Positions 14,582-16,235 of a stretch of DNA of 16,235 bases are shown piece by piece; position 1 is the first letter of the stretch; the number at the start of each line of letters is the position of its first letter. The position numbers and the translations under genes are program-made. The DNA comes from JAUXFK01 sp034189035 (GTDB lineage Bacteria > Desulfobacterota > UBA8473), in assembly GCA_034189035.1 (NCBI GenBank), contig JAXHVA010000095.1, forward strand, positions 1 through 16,235, read 5' to 3'. The notes below the pieces were generated by a model. The model was not told the DNA's origin and did no database searches. It saw only the letters and a list, made by a program, of their open reading frames with translations.

Positions 14582-15835
14582 TCAGATTACTCCCTTCTCT
14601 TTGAGTAGTTTGATTTCATTTTTAGACATATTCAGCTCTTTTGTATATATTTCTTCGTTGTGTTCTCCTATATAAGGGGCCCGCCCCTTAATGGTCCATG
14701 GAGTCTCAGACATTTTGCATGGCGCACCAGGATACGTGATCCTTGTGTTCAGTCTCTCATGTTCTATCTCAACCCAAAAATCCCTGGCACTCAAATGAGG
14801 ATCCTGCATAACGTCCTGTATCGTATTTACCGGGGCAAGCATAATTCCCCCATGTACGGCTTCTTTTAACAGCTCTGCTTTTGTCTTGGTCTTGAAGAAA
14901 TTCTCAAGGCTTTCGATTATGGGGCGTAACACCTCATCAGATGCACTTAGTGCATCAAAGCTTTCCCAATCGATGTTCTTTAGCCAATCCGGTGCCATGT
15001 CCTCTTTTTCCATGAGTTTCACCAGACGTCTCTGGCCTTTTGCACCGATGTTCCCCCCTGAGAACATGAATGTAATATAGCCATCTTTACATTGCCAAAG
15101 GGTCTTTATGCGGATATGGCCAAACTGACGCCACCCCCCCTGTCTGTTGAGGATGACCTTCTGCATATCCCAGTAGGAATAGGTATGCGTCAACATCCAG
15201 ATCGGACATTGCTGTGCACAGAGATCCACGTGCTGCCCCTTTCCGGTCCTATTTCTGTAATGAAGCGCCATCAATGATCCCACACATGCCATGGCACTCG
15301 CATGGAGATAGACCTGAGGTGGATGGCTGATGCGAAGCGGAGCCTTTTCCGGTTCTCCACTCATAAACATATAGCCTCCTAGGGCCCATGGAACAATATC
15401 CGGGCCTTTCCAATGTGCATATGGCCCTGTCTGCCCAAATGGGGTAATAGAGGTCATAATGAGACGCTGATTTATCTTTTCCAACTCTTTATAACCAAGC
15501 CCCAGTGCCTCCATATATCCTGGTGTAAAAGAGTCCAAAAGAAAGTCCGCACTCTTTACCAAACGTCTAAAGATATCTTGTCCTGCATGGGAATTAATAT
15601 CTAGAGTGACACCCCTTTTGCCTGCATTATAAGCAAACCAATAGAGACTCCTTTCCGGATCTGGCTCATTATTATAAAAGGGGCCTTTCTTTCGAGCAGG
15701 GTCTCCGTTTGGTGGCTCGATCTTGACTACATCAGCGCCCTGTTCAGAAAAGATTCTTCCACAAAGAAATCCTTTTTCATCCGTGAGGTCCAAAACCCGA
15801 TAGGGGCTCAAAGACCTTTTATTTTTTTCAGTCAT
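14582..15835 (-). CDS. CaiB/BaiF family III CoA-transferase-like subunit lacking the catalytic Asp
   Basis: Protein of 417 aa from the ATG at 15835. Family features: SPYRVLDLTD, FSEQGADVVKIEPPNGDPAR, LDINSHAGQDIFRRLVKSAD, SFTPGYMEALGLGYKELEK, PFGQTGPYAHWKGPD, NRTGKGQHVDLCAQQ and a C-terminal IGEHNEEIY. Aligned through the TGKGQ motif to its neighbour, the position of the catalytic Asp is Tyr176 (PPQVYLHAS). It therefore probably cannot form the acyl-Asp anhydride itself and may be a structural or substrate-binding partner. An in-frame ATG at 15967 also has a GGAGG, but the extra 44 residues do not look like the family and the chosen ATG has GGAG at a good distance. First gene of a leftward three-gene unit. 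Confidence 0.9.
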   Translation of the reverse strand: MTEKNKRSLSPYRVLDLTDEKGFLCGRIFSEQGADVVKIEPPNGDPARKKGPFYNNEPDPERSLYWFAYNAGKRGVTLDINSHAGQDIFRRLVKSADFLLDSFTPGYMEALGLGYKELEKINQRLIMTSITPFGQTGPYAHWKGPDIVPWALGGYMFMSGEPEKAPLRISHPPQVYLHASAMACVGSLMALHYRNRTGKGQHVDLCAQQCPIWMLTHTYSYWDMQKVILNRQGGWRQFGHIRIKTLWQCKDGYITFMFSGGNIGAKGQRRLVKLMEKEDMAPDWLKNIDWESFDALSASDEVLRPIIESLENFFKTKTKAELLKEAVHGGIMLAPVNTIQDVMQDPHLSARDFWVEIEHERLNTRITYPGAPCKMSETPWTIKGRAPYIGEHNEEIYTKELNMSKNEIKLLKEKGVI

Positions 15836-15892
15836 AAAAAATTCTCCAGTTTTATGAATGTTTTTTCGATATAGTTTATAAAGCATACACAC

Positions 15893-15920
15893 ATTATCAT
15901 ACAATAAATTAATATTGCAA
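15893..15920 (-). promoter_or_regulatory. Candidate promoter of the CoA-transferase pair
   Basis: On the minus strand TTGCAA (15915-15920, 4/6) and GATAAT (15893-15898, 5/6) are separated by 16 bp, about 60 bp before the chosen start at 15835. If real, it supports that start over the in-frame ATG at 15967, which lies upstream of it. Confidence 0.45.
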
Positions 15921-15938
15921 GTTGAAGCGTATATGCTT

Positions 15939-15958
15939 GTTTGACTCGGTTTGACTCG
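15939..15958 (-). repeat. Perfect 10-bp tandem repeat upstream of the CoA-transferase promoter
   Basis: Two adjacent copies of GTTTGACTCG (minus strand CGAGTCAAAC) with no mismatch, centred about 30 bp upstream of the proposed -35. One copy per helical turn on the same DNA face is the layout expected of an activator site. No cognate regulator gene is in the window. Confidence 0.5.
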
Positions 15959-16235
15959 TAGTATCATTTAACAAATGTCCTCCGGCGTTTTGCTTTGGGG
16001 GTAAATATGAAAGTTAAATCGTTCCCCTTTGATTTTATACAGAAAACTCTCTTCTTTATTAGGGGATTTCTCTTGACTTTAACACCATTATAAATATATT
16101 GTACGAAACAAAAATCATTAAACAGCGATTTTCGCACCGCTACTGAATGAATAGTTCGCCGAAATCCTGTTCTAGTCAATACAACAATAATGAATTAAAA
16201 AACAAGCAGTTAGCAACGCCTACATCGTTCAAGAC
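15959..16235. other. Non-coding right edge with a possible rightward promoter
   Basis: No credible gene. On the plus strand TTGACT (16073-16078), a 16-bp spacer and TATATT (16095-16100) form a reasonable promoter pointing out of the window, so a divergent gene may begin to the right. A 71-codon reading on the minus strand (15964-16179) has a TTG start, no ribosome-binding site and a lysine-rich composition, and is not called. Confidence 0.35.

Noticed and set aside
15836..15967. 44-residue N-terminal extension of the Asp-less CoA-transferase
   Set aside because: The extension is unlike the family's N-terminus and overlaps the proposed promoter; the ATG at 15835 has a GGAG and yields a standard-length protein.
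15964..16179. 71-aa minus-strand reading at the right edge
   Set aside because: TTG start, no ribosome-binding site, lysine-rich AT-driven composition and no recognisable motif; it overlaps the promoter-like region.

Overview
The window reads as a chromosomal segment of an AT-rich, strictly anaerobic bacterium. Gene order and content (yceD-rpmF-plsX ... fabD-fabG-acpP-fabF-rpiB-glyA, a ferredoxin-fused EtfA, acyl-CoA dehydrogenase, an acyl-CoA carboxylase and CaiB/BaiF CoA-transferases) fit a Desulfobacterota (former Deltaproteobacteria) lineage that handles acyl-CoAs. That placement is inference from protein style and synteny; no rRNA or other marker is present.

Region 1 (1-9952, all minus strand, so read right to left) is one long lipid-synthesis cluster: DUF177/YceD, ribosomal protein L32, PlsX, acyl-CoA dehydrogenase, EtfB, EtfA with an N-terminal 2x[4Fe-4S] domain, FabD, FabG, ACP, FabF (TTG start), RpiB and the first 74 codons of GlyA. 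The striking point is that the position between plsX and fabD, normally held by fabH (KAS III), holds a three-gene acd-etfB-etfA module instead. The module looks like a candidate electron-bifurcating acyl-CoA dehydrogenase/ETF complex wired into fatty-acid synthesis. Three non-coding gaps break the cluster: rpiB-glyA (a ~120-nt imperfect inverted repeat), acpP-fabF (573 bp holding a decayed small gene), and fabG-acpP (an inverted repeat with 18-bp arms and a weak terminator-like hairpin).

Region 2 (9953-11456) is the break between two gene blocks. It holds the probable promoter of the lipid cluster, two hairpins, a decayed IS481-like transposase (several frameshifts, an in-frame stop, two catalytic Asp positions changed) and the upstream region of the carboxylase gene.

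Region 3 (11457-16235) holds a rightward acyl-CoA carboxylase carboxyltransferase subunit (PccB/MmdA type). It converges on a leftward three-gene unit: two adjacent CaiB/BaiF family III CoA-transferases two bases apart, then a one-domain GDT1/UPF0016 cation exchanger. The first-transcribed CoA-transferase has Tyr where the family's catalytic Asp is expected, while its partner keeps the Asp, suggesting an obligate heteromer. A promoter and a perfect 10-bp tandem repeat lie upstream of this unit. Together the right-hand genes suggest activation and carboxylation/decarboxylation of an organic acid, substrate unknown.

No CRISPR array, tRNA, rRNA or phage genes were seen.
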